DNA from: Branchiostoma floridae
Taxonomy: Eukaryota > Chordata > Leptocardii > Amphioxiformes > Branchiostomatidae
Assembly: GCF_000003815.2 (NCBI RefSeq)
Contig: NC_049981.1
Location: 33,233,318 to 33,297,317 of the forward strand
Direction: 5' to 3'
DNA length: 64,000 nt
The translations under genes and the position numbers were made by a program. Below are positions 32,782-47,700 of the stretch, one piece after another (position 1 is the first letter of the stretch; each line of letters opens with the position of its first letter). The notes beneath the pieces were generated by a model that worked only from the letters and a program-made list of their open reading frames with translations, searched no databases and had not been told where the DNA came from.

Positions 32782-35700
32782 GTGGGTCACATTGGTCACT
32801 TTTACTTCAAAGAGTTTGACAATGAGTTTCCAGCTTATAGGCGTGGATGATTGTGTTAAGATTTGATAGGATTAGGTCCGAGCTTACCATGTGCCTGTCA
32901 TTGACAAGCTTTTACTGCGTGACATTGATTATGAAATCAAGACATGAAGGCCACTCAAAGTTACGGGTTACACGACTGTAACTGTAACAGCAATGATCTC
33001 TTCGCCCTAGGTCAGAAACATCATGATTGAGACCAGCCCAATTGCTCACTATGAGTGAGGACTCATCAGTCACTGGGTTCTGCATCTATAGTCTGGAAAG
33101 TCTAGAGGACTATTAAACTGGGCGAAGCAGGGGTTACAGGCTGCTGGGAGATTCCCTACCCCTATTTTGGCCGGAATGGTCTGATCCGCTCATGTTTGCA
33201 CATGTGGCGGGTTCTTTAACGTGCCTGGGGTATGGCTCTCCCCGAACACCCGGGACCTCAATTTAACGTCCTATACCAAGGCCCTAGCCGAGGCTAGGTA
33301 CTCATTTTCACCTGAGCAAAGTGAGGAAAGTCGTGTAAAGTGCCTTTCCCAAGGGCAAGATCGGTAACACGGCAGTCGGATTAGAACCCGCGACCTCTTG
33401 GTCACGAGGCAAACTACACGGTCCCACGAAACAGCATATCATAAATACTGGTAAAATGAGAGTTCAACATTTTGTCCATTTTTTCCTCAGCATGAGCCTT
33501 TATGATTATATTGTGCAATACTTTTACTTTCGCTTTTTCAAATTCTGTTTGGCTGGTTTAGGTCCTTTTACTTATATTAGTAGCTTACATCTAGGTACTA
33601 GGATTGGTTAGGTTAACTTTTAAATAAGATTGTCGTGCCTAGCTTCTATACGCGTGGCACATTCTCAACAATAATATGATATAACTATTCGCACTTTTGT
33701 AATATGATTGAATAAAAAAATTTGTTGTGACCATGTTGTTCCCTATCAGGTCCGCGCATTGTCCTCCTGCACGCAGCAGAGGATGGGGAGTTCGTCAGGA
33801 GGCTGGTGGAGAAGCTGATGGGTCTGGACCCGCCTTACGATCTACCCCAGACAGACATCTCCTGTCAGCAGGTCACAGGCACTCCTGGTGACGTCAGCCG
33901 CGCACAGCTCACGTCCACACTGACCCTCGGCAGCGTGAAACTTGTCGTGCCCGTGATCAGCAGACACCTGCTTGCTGACCAGTCTTCGCTCACGGTCGGA
34001 CTGGAAACGGCCGTGAGGAACAACAAGCCTCGATACGTCATTTGGCTGGACCAGAACAAGGATGGCTTCCGTGAGTTCGGCACGTTAGTCAGCCGGCAGT
34101 ACCCAACCCTGGAGGCGCCGGCCAGGCGGGTCCAGCGGGACAGGGTTGAGGAGATGATGCCCTTCAGTGATGTCTGGTGGATGGAAGGCATCGCCTGGGA
34201 TGTGCGTGACGCGCTCTGCAGACAAACAGGTGAGGGTGGACATATCTAGCTGGGACATAATCAGCGGACTGTGATGTATTTAAGTCATTTTCATCTGATA
34301 GTCAAGTCAAGGTTTATTGCGCAACATTTGTAAAATGGGTAAAATGTAAGGCGAACATATGTAAATTGTATAAGACATGGTAGAATTAAACTAAAAACAT
34401 AACAATAGATGTAGATTCAAGGATATGAAATACTCAAAGAAACACAGTGTACAATGTGAAACAAATCCAGACTGTTTAACGTTTGAACAGACTACTTGCT
34501 TATAACATCTAGTACATACTACACTCATATGAACACTGAGAAATACCTGTGGGATGTCTTTGCTTAAATATGTGGACAGCTTTTCAACCGAGATGCAATT
34601 TGCAGCCTCTTTTTTGCACTGATTGAAGGCTTACAGAATGATAATAGCTGCTCCTGCAGAATAGATGCTACGTTTGTTTCGTTTGAAGAACATGTAGTAT
34701 TGTCGTGTATGTATTCTATTGTAGTAATTGATGATAAACATTCATGATCAGATACTTTGTGAATTAACACGGTGTCCCTAACATACATGTAGACCGACCC
34801 CGTTAGACTGACGTGTGCCGTTTGTCTGTCCATCTCCACAGGTGAACTGAGGTACCCGTGCTGGAAGGCCTTGGTCTACACTCGTGAGTTCCTGGCTGAC
34901 AACATGAACCTCCCAGCTGTTCTCACACGGCTGGAACAGGAGAACCAGCTGAGTCCGGCTGAGGTCCGGGATATCCAGGTAAGGTACATGGTGGAAGCGA
35001 CAATTGTCAAAATCGGGATAATAACATCACTGCCACATGTACTTCACATTCATACAGTGTTATTGGCTTTCAATATGCCGTCCTAATTTGTATTTAACAA
35101 AATTTCACTACATGTTCCGCGGCAGCACACACTTCTGACGAAAGAAAAGTCTGAATAAGTTTTTTTTCGGAGGTTCCCAACACACAACACCATATGTTAT
35201 GTTTCTATACTATTACCATGATATCAAATAAACGCAAAGGCTTCCATTATTATCCCCCTAATTAACGTGTGCACTGCACTGGTATGACACGCACGTACAG
35301 ATCCGTCTCTTCTGCCATAAAAGTGAAAGTCATTATAAGTTGTATTCATCTATATAAAAGTTAGGTATACAAAAGGAGCCCCTGTTGTTGCATTATGTTT
35401 TATTGAACGCCATACCTAGCACCGCCTGTCTTCTGAGCTCGCTACACAGTCAGTACCTCCCATGGCCAGTTGTAAAGTTTGTAATAGCTTTGGATATGCC
35501 CGCCATCGCCCTTCTCCACTCCTGTCTCTCGAGCTCGCTACACGGTCCTCCCATTAGTAAACTTTGTATTGGCTTTCGACACGGTTGTCATCGCCCTTCT
35601 CTATTCACATAATGGCCACCGTGTGAGCTGCAGCCGCACGCACCTCTTGGGAAACAACAAAAATATATCTTTCGGAGCCGCCACCTGATACACTACAGAC

Positions 35701-38700
35701 GTTCCTACATGTGTCTGCCCTTTATGTCGAGTAAAGGACGGATTTTCCTTTAGTACCGTTGTACTTAGACTGCTCTAACCCAGCAGACCTTGTGCAGCTT
35801 GTTTTTACACGGTTCACGAAGACCAGAAGAACGAAAACAAGTGCTTTAAAAAAAGCTGTACCTTGCCGGGTAGTAGGGATTTCATCAGGAAAAGGTACCT
35901 CGGCGCTTCACCAGTGTTCATCAGTTAACATGAGGATCAGCATCAAAATAATCAGGAGACAACCACAGAGTCCACATGTCGCCCCCCTCCCACCCCAATT
36001 CTTGTACGGGAAAGCATTAGTGACTTCTCCAGCTGCCAATCCAGTCTCAAATCTATTTTGCACACAAGTACAACCTCTATCAAGGACATCATAGACACAA
36101 ATGTCTTTAAAATGTACTTACCTGGCTACTAGCCCCGAAGTTTGCGGCTATTTTTTTGTTTCATGTTGTTGCAATGTACAAAGCGACACCTAGCAACTGT
36201 AGTATGAAATGCAGCAAAAATCCCCAAGTGTAGGGAAATTTACCTCATTAACATAATCTATGTCAGATAAATTATTGGCACAATAAACCGGTATTGTAAA
36301 ACTTTTTGACCCACAATGAGTATGCATTATTCTTTATTACAAAATAAATTTCTTCTGATGCAATTTTTGATATATCTTTATGATAAACATGGGTTAAAGC
36401 GTAGATTTATTTACGCTGGACCACATACGTCTAAAATACAGTTTTAATACTGGCCTGCAATGTACCCTTGTCTAACTAAGCCATAAAATTAGGCAAAGAG
36501 AAAAGGGCCTTTTGAAGGGCCTTTGGAAGGGTTAACATTGAACCATTAATTGAACCATTGATTGAACCATGGAAAGATCGGGCCTCATTACCTTGCCGGG
36601 CTAAGGCCCGGCAAGGTAAAAATGAAAGTTGCCGCATGGGTCTGTTACATGAAGGTTTCATTTTTGAGAATTCATTATTCAACTTACATGTTCTAACAAC
36701 GTGGTAAAAGATAGTCTAGATCAGTCTACTACAAAATGCAGTACATATTGAAATACGTGTTATGTACAGAGCACGTGGTGCATGGTACGTTTAGATACAT
36801 TGCATTATGAAATAATGTTCCTATCAAAAGAATGTGTCTTACCTAGTGTATTGACATGGGTTAGTTACCTCCATGAAATGGAATGGAATGGAGGTTATAT
36901 TTTACCCTGCGTTTGTCTGTCTGTGTGTAAACAAGATAACTCAAGAACGGCTTGGTGGATTGGTTTCATACTTGGTGTGTTGGTAGGGTGTGATAAAAGC
37001 TGGAAATGATTAGATTTTGGGTCCCCTAGCGGCTTCCCTTGGCACTACAGCGCAACTTTAGGTTGTGTTTTCTTATCTTCTGAACAAGCTATGGTCACGA
37101 ATTTTAGGTGTTAGATAGCTCTAGTGGTCAGAAATTAGTGACATAAGTTTGGGCCTCCTAGCGGCTAGTTATAGCAGGGGCATTTTTGTCAAAAACTTCT
37201 GAAGCATTACAACCCCCCCCCCCAGCCTGGTTTGGTTGATTCCACCCCTAGCCTGCACAGCACAGTTGACGCGTTCCTTAGGCCCATGGGTCATGACTCC
37301 TTGACCTCCACGTGTCACAGGCGGACCGTACAAAATGGTAGTTCAAAATGGGTAGAAATTTGTTGGTAAAAAGGACTTTTCATAACTCAAGAAGGGAACA
37401 ACGGATTTTAATGATTTTTGGTATGTAGGTACCTTAGACAATGTTTTACAAAATGAAATACTAATTATGCAAAATAGGAGTACATTTGCATAGTTAATGG
37501 GAATATTTCAACATAGCAGTTTTTTCTGTGTATCTCTTGTCCTGGACGTGATATGGTCTTGACATTTGGGTGGTAGATAGCTTTTAGTGTCATGACAAAG
37601 TGGGACAAGTTTCAGCCCCTTAACATTTAATTTCTAAACTGAAGGGGCATTGTTGTCAAAACATTCCAAAGAGGATAACTGCAGAAAGGATTGACGGATT
37701 GGCATCATATTAGGCATGCGGATACCTTAGACAAAGATCTTCATAATGATATATCTGTTATGCAAATGAGGACTGAATTTTCATAATTAATAAGGAAATT
37801 GTATAATTCCATTGTTTTAAATAGCTGGTCTTCAATAAATGTAACACATGTTCATTATGATAGGTGGAATATAAGCAGATACCAATTATGGTAATGAGGA
37901 ACCTATTTACATAATTTATGTAAGAATTGCAAAACCGCTTTATGTTTAATAATGGGAATTTTATAATTGTTCAATGTGTACGTTAGTCAATGATGAACAA
38001 CACCATGCATAAATTATGTTAATATGTTAGTCAATTGCATGAAATTTACGAAAGCTCTAGATTTTCATGGAGGTATGAGGTCGCCGAACTCTAGTTTATT
38101 AATCGTCTACCACATAGTGACGATTCGCACTGGATATCGTTTATTTGACCAAGTTTTAAAGAATAAGTGTGATATTGAGAAATGAAATTGCAACGAGCAG
38201 CAATGATTAATTGGCAATATACGTGTCAAGGAGTAACATATCTTGCATGGGAACATGCATTTCTCCGAAACAATGATTTCTAAAACCTGACGACATTTGG
38301 ACCCCTGTAAATTCTGTGGAACTTGATTGAAGACTTGTCATTTCTTTGCTGCCACCATTTTTTTTCTGTATAAAGACCACCTATGTAAGAAGACCACTTT
38401 TGCTGGGTCCCTTGAGTGGTCCTCTTATACAGGTTTGACTGTATAAACCTACCTTTAGTTCAACTCTTCATTGACTCTCTGTTAAAACGCTGACAACCAC
38501 GTGCACAGAGGAAGCACACAATAATAGTAGTACAAAACTATCTACCAACAGTTGTTGGTCTGAGTTCACACCACCCCTGCCAATGTTCCCTCCCCCCAGG
38601 ATTAAAACCCAACAGGCACAGATAAAGGATGAAAAAATACAAAAGTATATGAAACCACCCCTGCCGATGTTCCCTCCCCCAGGCGGAGCCGACACCAGTA

Positions 38701-41700
38701 AGCAGGGGGGAGCGGTTGGTAGACATGCTGTGGGACAGGAGGCGGCAGGAGCCGTACGACTGGTTAGTGCGGGTCCTGCGGGAGGAAGGACAGGACTTCC
38801 TGTTGGAGGAGATGGAGGAACAGGAGCGGCACTGGGAGCGGATCTACGGCATCGGGGAACAGCAGGCGGCACAACCTGGTCAGCAAACGGCACAGGGGGA
38901 ACATTTCACACAGCAAAGTCAAGGTAGGCAGAACTAGGATCTTAACCCTTGTCCTGCGGGCCCGGTTATATAACCGGATGCACATGCTGTGCCTGTGTGC
39001 GGGTCCGGTTATATAACCGGCTGGGGGTATTCCCCACAGGAACCTTTGTGGCTTCTGTGTGGTAACCAGGAACAGCTGGGAAGAAGATGGGGGCTGCATG
39101 AATGGGGTCAAGGGTCAATATCTTGGTTGCGCAATCAATCCCAGAGCTCTTTGCGGGCATAAATTATGTTAATGAGCAAGATGGCCGACTGTCGTCTGCA
39201 GATATGTTTTTTCATGTTTTTTTTCGTGTTTTGGGGCATAAATTCTTAGTTTAGTCGCTAAAATGTCAAAGTTAACTTGGTAACAAGTGCATAAGGAGCC
39301 TTTCCCCACTGATTCTGAGGCAGAACATCCAATTTTGGGCAAGAATGGTGAAGAAATGCTGCCGAACATGAGAAAAGAAGATATGCACGTGAACTTTACC
39401 ATTTTTATGGAAAATTACCCCCCACGCAACAGGAAACGAATTAGGACAGTCTGTTAAGCTGCAAATTCGACCTTGGTTACTTTTGTGGAGGTCATTAAGT
39501 ACCTTGATGTGGCAAATAATTAGTGACAGATGGAACTGATCATATGTTACATTATTCTATTGAACAGCCTTATCAGCACCCAGGACAATACCTAGCCATA
39601 AACTCACCTGCAGTGATACCTGGGTAAATTTTTTTGCTGCATATGTGGCTCTGATGTTGTCAATATGTCATAGGAATGTTGTAGTGTTGATACTAAGATT
39701 ATTTATGAAATTCAGGTATTATTAATACAAAAGTTTATGGAAATAACTTGTTTTATTGATTTATTACCCTTGCATATCATTTTTATGACTCAGGGTAAAA
39801 CTTTCAAGACATTACTAAAAAGTAGAGACTCTCAGCTTTCTATTGATGTGTAACATTATAGGGTTACTTAAATGCAAAGTAACTAAAAAATAGCAAAGTA
39901 ACAGCATTTCCCATACTTTGAAGAGAGTCAAAAATGCCCAGCACAGGGAGGGTATATGGGTAAAAAATTATTTTCTAGATATCAATACACAACAAGCTAC
40001 TGATAGACAGTATGTTATTTTTCTAGTTCCATGTATGAAATAGACTATGTACTGTAAATCCATTTAATGTTGCAGTTGGGGGAAATTAAGTCATCATTTG
40101 ACAAATTTCATTTCCCGCTACATTTTTGTCACATCTAAAAATCGGGCCAGTTACGTTGTGATTTGAAAGAGGGGAAGCAGTAATTTATATTAGAAGTAAC
40201 AACCAATTTTATGTCCGACGTCTGTGTACTATCTGCAGTACGCGAATTGTTTCATCAGGTGGAAAGTGCCATGTGAGTGGAGATAGATGGCCACCTAACG
40301 GTGAACGTCGGCAGTTTGGTGAAATTAGTTAGAAATTAGTTATGTAACGTCGGCAGTTATAATTTTTTGGTGTGATGAATTAGTGGTGTAATATAGTAAT
40401 CATACTTTATGTAACCGTTCTGCTGTAGATATGATGCAGAAACACATACGTTATCCCGACCCGCGTGCGCACACACACACCAAAACACCTTCCGAAGTCA
40501 AGTGTGTAATTCTGGGACTGACGGAGGCAGGGAAGACCAGTCTGCTCAACTGTATGATGAAGGGTCAAGGTCACGTGGAGGCTGAAACTAACAGGACCAT
40601 CGGTGTTGACGTCGTCAGTTATGATGACAACAAGAATAACGTCAAGTACGGGATGTACGACTTCGGAGGTCACCAGATCTACCACTACACGCACCGGTTC
40701 TTCCTGACACGTCAGGCCCTGCACATCCTCAATGTAGACCTGCCAGAATACAAGTCAGAAGAGTTCCAGGAACGAGTGGGAACGTGGCTAACATCCGTGA
40801 CTTCCCACGTGTTCAACCCGGCTATCCTTGTTGTAGGAACCAAAGTCGACCTGTTCCCGCCAGACAAGACCGAGGAGATGATAGCAGCAGCTTGTTCCTC
40901 CATCCAGAGAGACATCCAGGTCGCTGAGAGTAAAATACAAACCAAGCTGAACGAAGAGATCCGACTCTGTCAGAAGGCGGTGGGTACAGTGGACGGCAAA
41001 TCAGACCTGACCGAACCTTTCTACGGTCTCACAAGGGACGAAATCTTGGCCAAGAAAGAGTCACTGGAGAAGTTACTTGACGGACGACCCAAAGGTCTGT
41101 TAAACGTGCAGGTTATCCCGGTCAGCAGCAAGACGTTCCAGGGTATCGAAGCTCTGTGCGACAAGATGGCAGAAATGGTGAAGGACGGGCGATTGTTCCC
41201 TGCTGCCCACCAAGAGCTGCCGACTTCCTGGACGAAACTGTCAGAAAACATCAAGACATCAGGACGGCCGTACCTTCATGTCAGGGATTGTCAGGACGTC
41301 GGAGCAGCTGCAGGGATGAAGGAGTCAGACGTCCTGAACGCGCTCAGCTATCTGCACGTGACCGGACAGATCCTGTTCTACAACCACATCAGGGGGATGG
41401 AAGATCTGGTCTTCTCGGACCCAACCATCATCCTCACACTCTTCAAGCAGATCTTCAGGCATGACCTACCGGCATATCTGGACAGCATCGCCGAGTCTCT
41501 AGCTGAGCATACCAGAGCGCAGTTTACTGAAGACAGGGCTTCCTTCCTGAAGACGGGCAGGGCAAGCGACAGTTTCATGAAGAACCTGCTTGGGGAAAAC
41601 ATTGTCACCTTCAACAGTCTCCTTCCCCTGATGAAGCACTTCGGCCTGTGTTACTCAGGGTCGGTGATCTTTCCAACAGAGCTTCCTGCCGCCCAGCCTG

Positions 41701-44700
41701 GCGAGGTGGCAAGCTGCTGGCCAGAGGTTGTGCCATCAGGCGGAGAGGAGATCTCTGTTACTATAGAGTACAGCCAAGAGCCTCCTCTGGGTCTACCGGA
41801 AACCATGGTCTCCCGTATCCTGTCCATGGAGCAGACCACACGCCGTCTCCTCACCAAGGACACAGTTATCGTTCATGTTGGAGAGAACTCAGAAGACGTC
41901 ATGTACCGCCATTTCCCTACAAGAGAAGAAATCCGGATCCGGGGAGAGCCGGAGAAGGCGTGGCGCCAGGCTCAGACGGTAGCGAAGGTGATGGAGGCCT
42001 GTCGGGACGAGTTTCCTGCCTTGTACTTCAGTAACAGTGTTGGAAGCGGAGAAACAACAAAGTCGCTCACTATAGAGGCTGTGAGGCGTCACGTGCCGGG
42101 TGACTTGTTGAGGATGTCTGAAGGAAACTGGGAACGGCCACTCGATACTTCTGACGTCAGAACGCCGGATGACGTCATTGGCAAGTATTTCATTGGTAAG
42201 TACGACAGGCGCCTTTATCTAGAGCAGTGAAGGGACATCATTTCTTTTTACGTTTTTAAGAAAAGTAGGCCTTAGATATATACCACATAGTGGATACATA
42301 ATTTTAAATAAAGGCATATCACTGAGTTACCGTAATTGTTTCTTTATCTTTATCTTTATCTTATTTTCAACTCTATCTTATCTTAATGTCCCTGAGCCCA
42401 TTTACATTCAGTTTGAAAAATACTCCTGCTCACCCCTAATGTTTTAAAAGTGCTATTGCTTCAAATGTGCCCCAATATGCCAACTCTTATGTAAGATACA
42501 TGACTGTTTTCGTCTTGATGTCCTCCTGTCCAGACAACCGGCTGTACCAGGTCAGCAGGGCTGTTGGTGAGAAGGGGAAGCTGTGGACCCGGCTGGGACA
42601 GGAGCTGGGGCTGAACAGGGCCGTGCTGAACAACATTACATATGATAGCTACACCCAAGAGGCGTTCCAGATGCTGAAGAAATGGCGCACCAAGACCCCC
42701 CACGGACCGCTCCACTACCTGCCGCAGCTGGAGGAAACACTGCAGAACATGGGCAAACCGGACCTGGCTGCAGCTGTACAGAGGGTGTATAAGGTGCGTT
42801 AGTGAACTTAAATTTTTGAAAAATCAGTTCACAAGGTAAGGCAGGAAAACCAAGTCATTTGCATTGTTCAACCTTCTTTCTAATCAATCTTAATTCTCAA
42901 CTGCAACAAACCACTTACTAGCAATTTCTGAAACAAGACACCTTTCCTGGTTTTGCTATATGATATATTGAACATGTCCGTGAACGGACGAACAAAGCAA
43001 TTCTTTTCATGATGATTGTATTCTTTGTACAAGGAAACTGGAAATATTCAAATGATGGCGAATAAAACAGAATCCATATGAAAAAAAAGGAAAAGTACCT
43101 TCTGTTCTATCCAGGAGTACCGTGATGCCTTGCCTTTACAAGAGGTCAGTCCTGAGATGACCGGAGACACACAGTGGTGAGTAGACATGTCATACAAAGA
43201 ACCCATGTTTAGACTTAGGTAACATTTCCAAATCGGGGCCCGGCCGGGATGTTTTCAGAAACGAAAAATTGAAATGCATACCTAGAAATTTACACAAATT
43301 ATGCCCATGCAGCTTATGTTGACATTTTGTGTATTTTTATATATTCTATATAATGCTTCTTTTCCCGAAAGCTGCCCGGCCGGGCCCCGGTTTGGAAATG
43401 TGACCTAAGCCTTAGGCAGGAATAAGTATTTGACGACAATGTTACATTTCCATATTGCAAATTTATTTCGATAAAGGTATGTCTAAACTATGAAAAAGGT
43501 TATTTAAAGGATTTTAGAGCGGTCGAATTGAACATTCTGTAAGGGGTACGTTCTGTTTGATGGAAGTGAAACGTTGAAGTAAAACAATATTGTTTCAGTT
43601 ATGGGCTTGCTGGTACCAACCATATCGGGACACATATGAATTAACAATTTAGTTGCTCAGACATTTATTTATTTATTTATTTATTTCTGTAATCTTTATC
43701 CAGGGTGGTCCAAGCTCAGTGCTCTTGCACTGCTTCTCAGTGGAGCCCTGCGTGTTACATAAAAAGAAATTAAACATATTCATCACAAACATAGGCAAAC
43801 ATAAATAGACAGCGATAGATTAAATAACAATAGTAATGAAACTGATGTAAACAATAATACTAATCATAACTAGAAAGGCCGACATTTGCTTGAGAGCAAA
43901 TGCATCATATTTCAGCCATCTCCTTCTGCATGCAACAATAGACTATTCCAAAATCACCCATGTGAAAAAATCGAACACTTTTGTTTAAAAGTCACTTCCA
44001 CTAATGACACTTAATGACACCTAAAATGAATCTTACAAAATTCCTAGTGCAAGAATGGACTCTTCCAGTGCACCCCATGTGAATTTGCACAATAGACCAG
44101 TCCAGAAATACTTCCACTGAAAACATGGCCAAGGTTGAACTAAGCAAAAAAGGCATGAAAAGGTAAAATAGACCAGTCCAAAAACACTTCCGCTAAAAAT
44201 GGAATATTGAATCATCACCTTTCTAAAACTAAATTTGAATGCAAGAACATCCCCATGCAAGAATGGACTCTTCTTGCGATGCCCCTATGTAAAGTGGTGC
44301 AGTCCAAAAATACATCCACTAAAATTGGACTTGGACGTAATCACCAAAGTCCCAAAAATGGATTTTAAAAATCCCCTCATGTAAGTATGGACTCTTCCAG
44401 CACAACCTATGTAAAATTGCAAAGTAGACCAGTCAAAAAATAACCACACTGAAACACTTTGACATATCAAATCACCAAAGTCCATAAACAAATTTTTAAG
44501 AAATGCCCCCCTCCATGCAAGAATGGACTCTTCCAGTACACCCCATGTAAAATTGCAAAATAGTCCAGTTCAAAAATACTCCCACTGAGAGACATTATAT
44601 AATCAAGAGTCCAAAGATGAATTTAAAAAATATGTACCCCCTCCGTGCCAGAATGGACTCATCTAGATATCACCAGGCTCACTGATTGGCTGCCGATCCC

Positions 44701-47700
44701 CTTCGGGATGTTCAGTCAGGCTACGTGATTGGTTGCCTCTTTAATCAAGTTACTAGTATATATCGACATGTGCACATGCTGTCTTCAGGTGGGAGAGGTC
44801 AACGACCTTGAGGTCGTTGACCCTTTGGCCAGTGGAGAATTACCAAAAAAGTCCCCAAATATATCATTTTGAAGTGGTTTATGCCAGAAATTATACACGG
44901 GTCATTTGAATGAATATCTAGTGCACCTATTTACCAAATTGTAGGTCATTTGGTTACAAGACCAGGGAACAGGAGCCAAAAGCTTACGTTTTTGGTCAAA
45001 CAATGGCCAAAAAATTCCAAAATTAAGCATTTTGTTGTACCGTATGCCAAAAGTGTTATTGACTTCATGTGCGCATATGTAGACGGCACTCTTATACCAA
45101 ATTTCAGGTCATTTGGTTGTAAAATGGGGGTATAGGAGCCAAAAATGTCATTTTGGGGGCAAAAAATTCCAAAATTAAGCATTTTGCCGTACCGTATACC
45201 AAAATTTTGTTCGGGTCTTTGTGGGCATATAATCAAGGCACCTCTGTACCAAATTTCAGGTCATTCGGCTGTAATAATGTACATAAAAATTGCAAAAAAT
45301 ATGAATAAAATCATTTTAGAGAAAGATATGAAAAAAATGAGAAAAAAAACACCTGGGTATTGACCCACTCTACCCTTGTGCCAAATTTCAAGAAATTCGG
45401 TCCAGGAACGACGGAGTTGAATCGATTTGAAGATTTGACAGGAGAAAGAAGAAACATTACGACTAGAAAGGCCGACATTTGCTTAAGAGCAAATACAGCA
45501 TATTTCAGCCACACCCCTTCCCACGCAATATTGGACTGTTCCAAATCACCCCTGCGCAAAAATGGAACATCCTCTTAACAGTACATTATCCCCCAAAGTG
45601 GACTGGTATTGTGAATTGATTCCAGGTAAAAACAGAGCTTGCTTCTATTTTTCAGAAAATGACAATAATCACACCTTCCATTCAGAAATTTTCATCATGA
45701 CTGAAAATTGTTGAATGACTTCATGTAATGTCATTAACAATTTTCAGTACGATAACTAGGTGTAACTTTAAAAAAGTATAAGCTCCTTGTGATGTGGGTA
45801 CATCTATTATTGCAGTGAACTTTTTTTATTCAAGTAGGGCATACGATTTAATAATTATCAAGCAGGTGCAGGTATTGTAGGAGCGTTTGTCTTCTTCAAG
45901 CTGTAAAACTGTTAAACTGTTTTACTTTGTATGCAATCAGCCATCGAGCCTATTCTTATTTTAGTTTAACAACTTCCTGCCAGACCCGGAAGATACGATT
46001 GAACCTTGTTCGAGGATTTATTTTCGTCTGTCTGGTCAGTCTGTTCATACCCTGGTGCTGAGAGTGTTTTATTGGGCTGAAACTCTGGCAGTTTAAAGTT
46101 ACTTACAATTTAAATGTTCAAAGTTTATGTCAAACAACAACAGCACTAGGAAATGTGGCCACTATAAACAGGTGGTCACTATAGAGAAAATGCTGATCTA
46201 TTGACTAGGAGCCATACGTTACACATGATTTCAGTACACTGATCATTAATCATATAAACATTGCACAGGTAAGCCAATTGTTTAGATGTACAATTAAGTT
46301 CAAATAATTCTGAAGAGAAATATTGATGAGAAAATAATCATTCTCGCCACTGTCTAACTTATAATTACGTATCAAAACTAAACGCAGATTTTCTAACTAA
46401 CGCACCTTTCGCCGACTTCATCAAAGGACCGCCGGCTATCAATCAAACACGGCTGTTGATTAGACTTAGAGTTTCAAACAGTCATGTGCTGTGTGCCAGT
46501 TGACAGCGAACTTCATGCTACGTGATGTTTTACATTGCTTGGACCTTCTTTCCTACAGCGGTGCTTCTACAAAATATTTAGACTGTAACACTGAGTCCCA
46601 CATGTTTTATAGAATAGAATTTGACGCAGAACAGCGTTTTTTGCTGGGTATTTTTCTTGAAACATGTCCGTGGGAATATCAGCCAGGCGGCGACGTAGGG
46701 ATATCAGACCGTCAACAAAAGTCGCACGGCGGCTAACGGCGTAGCGAAGATACTAGCGCTATAAATAAGCGCTTCAACTAAGGATGGCAACCCGTACAAT
46801 ATTTTTGTATACTGTTGAGCTAAGTAAAGTTTGTTGTTTATGAGGTTTTAGTTGTCTTTGAAGCTTTGACCCGAAATATTTTAAAGTCAAACTGCTGAAG
46901 AGAAGTAAGTGACTGCTACGATTATCGTAGATATGGCCCTAAAAAAACTGATAAAAGAAGCCTTCTCAATAGTCTAAAATGCAAGAGCTTCCCGGGGGGG
47001 GGGGGCTTTGCCCACCTGGGTCCCCCCCACAGTGGCCCTGCCCCTGGACCCCGCCAGGGACATTCGGCGGCCCCCGGACCCCAGTCCGACGCCTTGAAAA
47101 AATCCTGGCGAGAAGTCTGTACGGCCTGAGTCTTCAAGTTAACGTATTGTGTGGTCCCGCTTATGAATATTAATTAGCCTTCGCTTTCCTCTTCGCTGAT
47201 TGGCTGAACCATTAATTGAATTAACTCTTCCTGTCGGCTAGACGTAGGTGCAGATGTCGGCTCTGTGGGGTGAACGTCCGAAAGGTCATGGCATGGAGAA
47301 CGAAAGAAAACCAATTTCCCCTCAAAAAAGTGCTGTAATTAAGCCTTTCACAGTACTTTATGCCAAAAATTTTACTTGGATCATTTTACCAACTATCTTA
47401 TGCCTATCTATACCAAATGTTACTCATACCAGGGTACAGGGGTGCAAAATATACCGTTATAAGACCGTCAACAACAGTCGCACGGAGCTAACAGCGCAGC
47501 GAAAATACCATCGCTAGCGTTTCAACTTCGGATAACAAGTTATAAGTACTGTTGAACTCAGTAACGTTAAAGTTTGTTTTTAGTAGTCTTTGACGGTTTG
47601 ACCTGAAATAGTGTTACGCTAAACTCCTGAAGAGAAGTTAAGTGACTGCTGCGATTATCATAGATATGCCCCTAAGAACTGATACAATGTAAAGCCTTCT

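Noticed and set aside
33380-33432. Possible functional tRNA gene
   Set aside because: Only A/B-box-like stretches are seen, with a mismatch in the B box and no cloverleaf that I can fold. A SINE head is the better reading.
36782-37009. 75-aa frame, apparently hydrophobic
   Set aside because: Lies in an interspersed repeat of the 'ataactcaagaa' family and is not coding.
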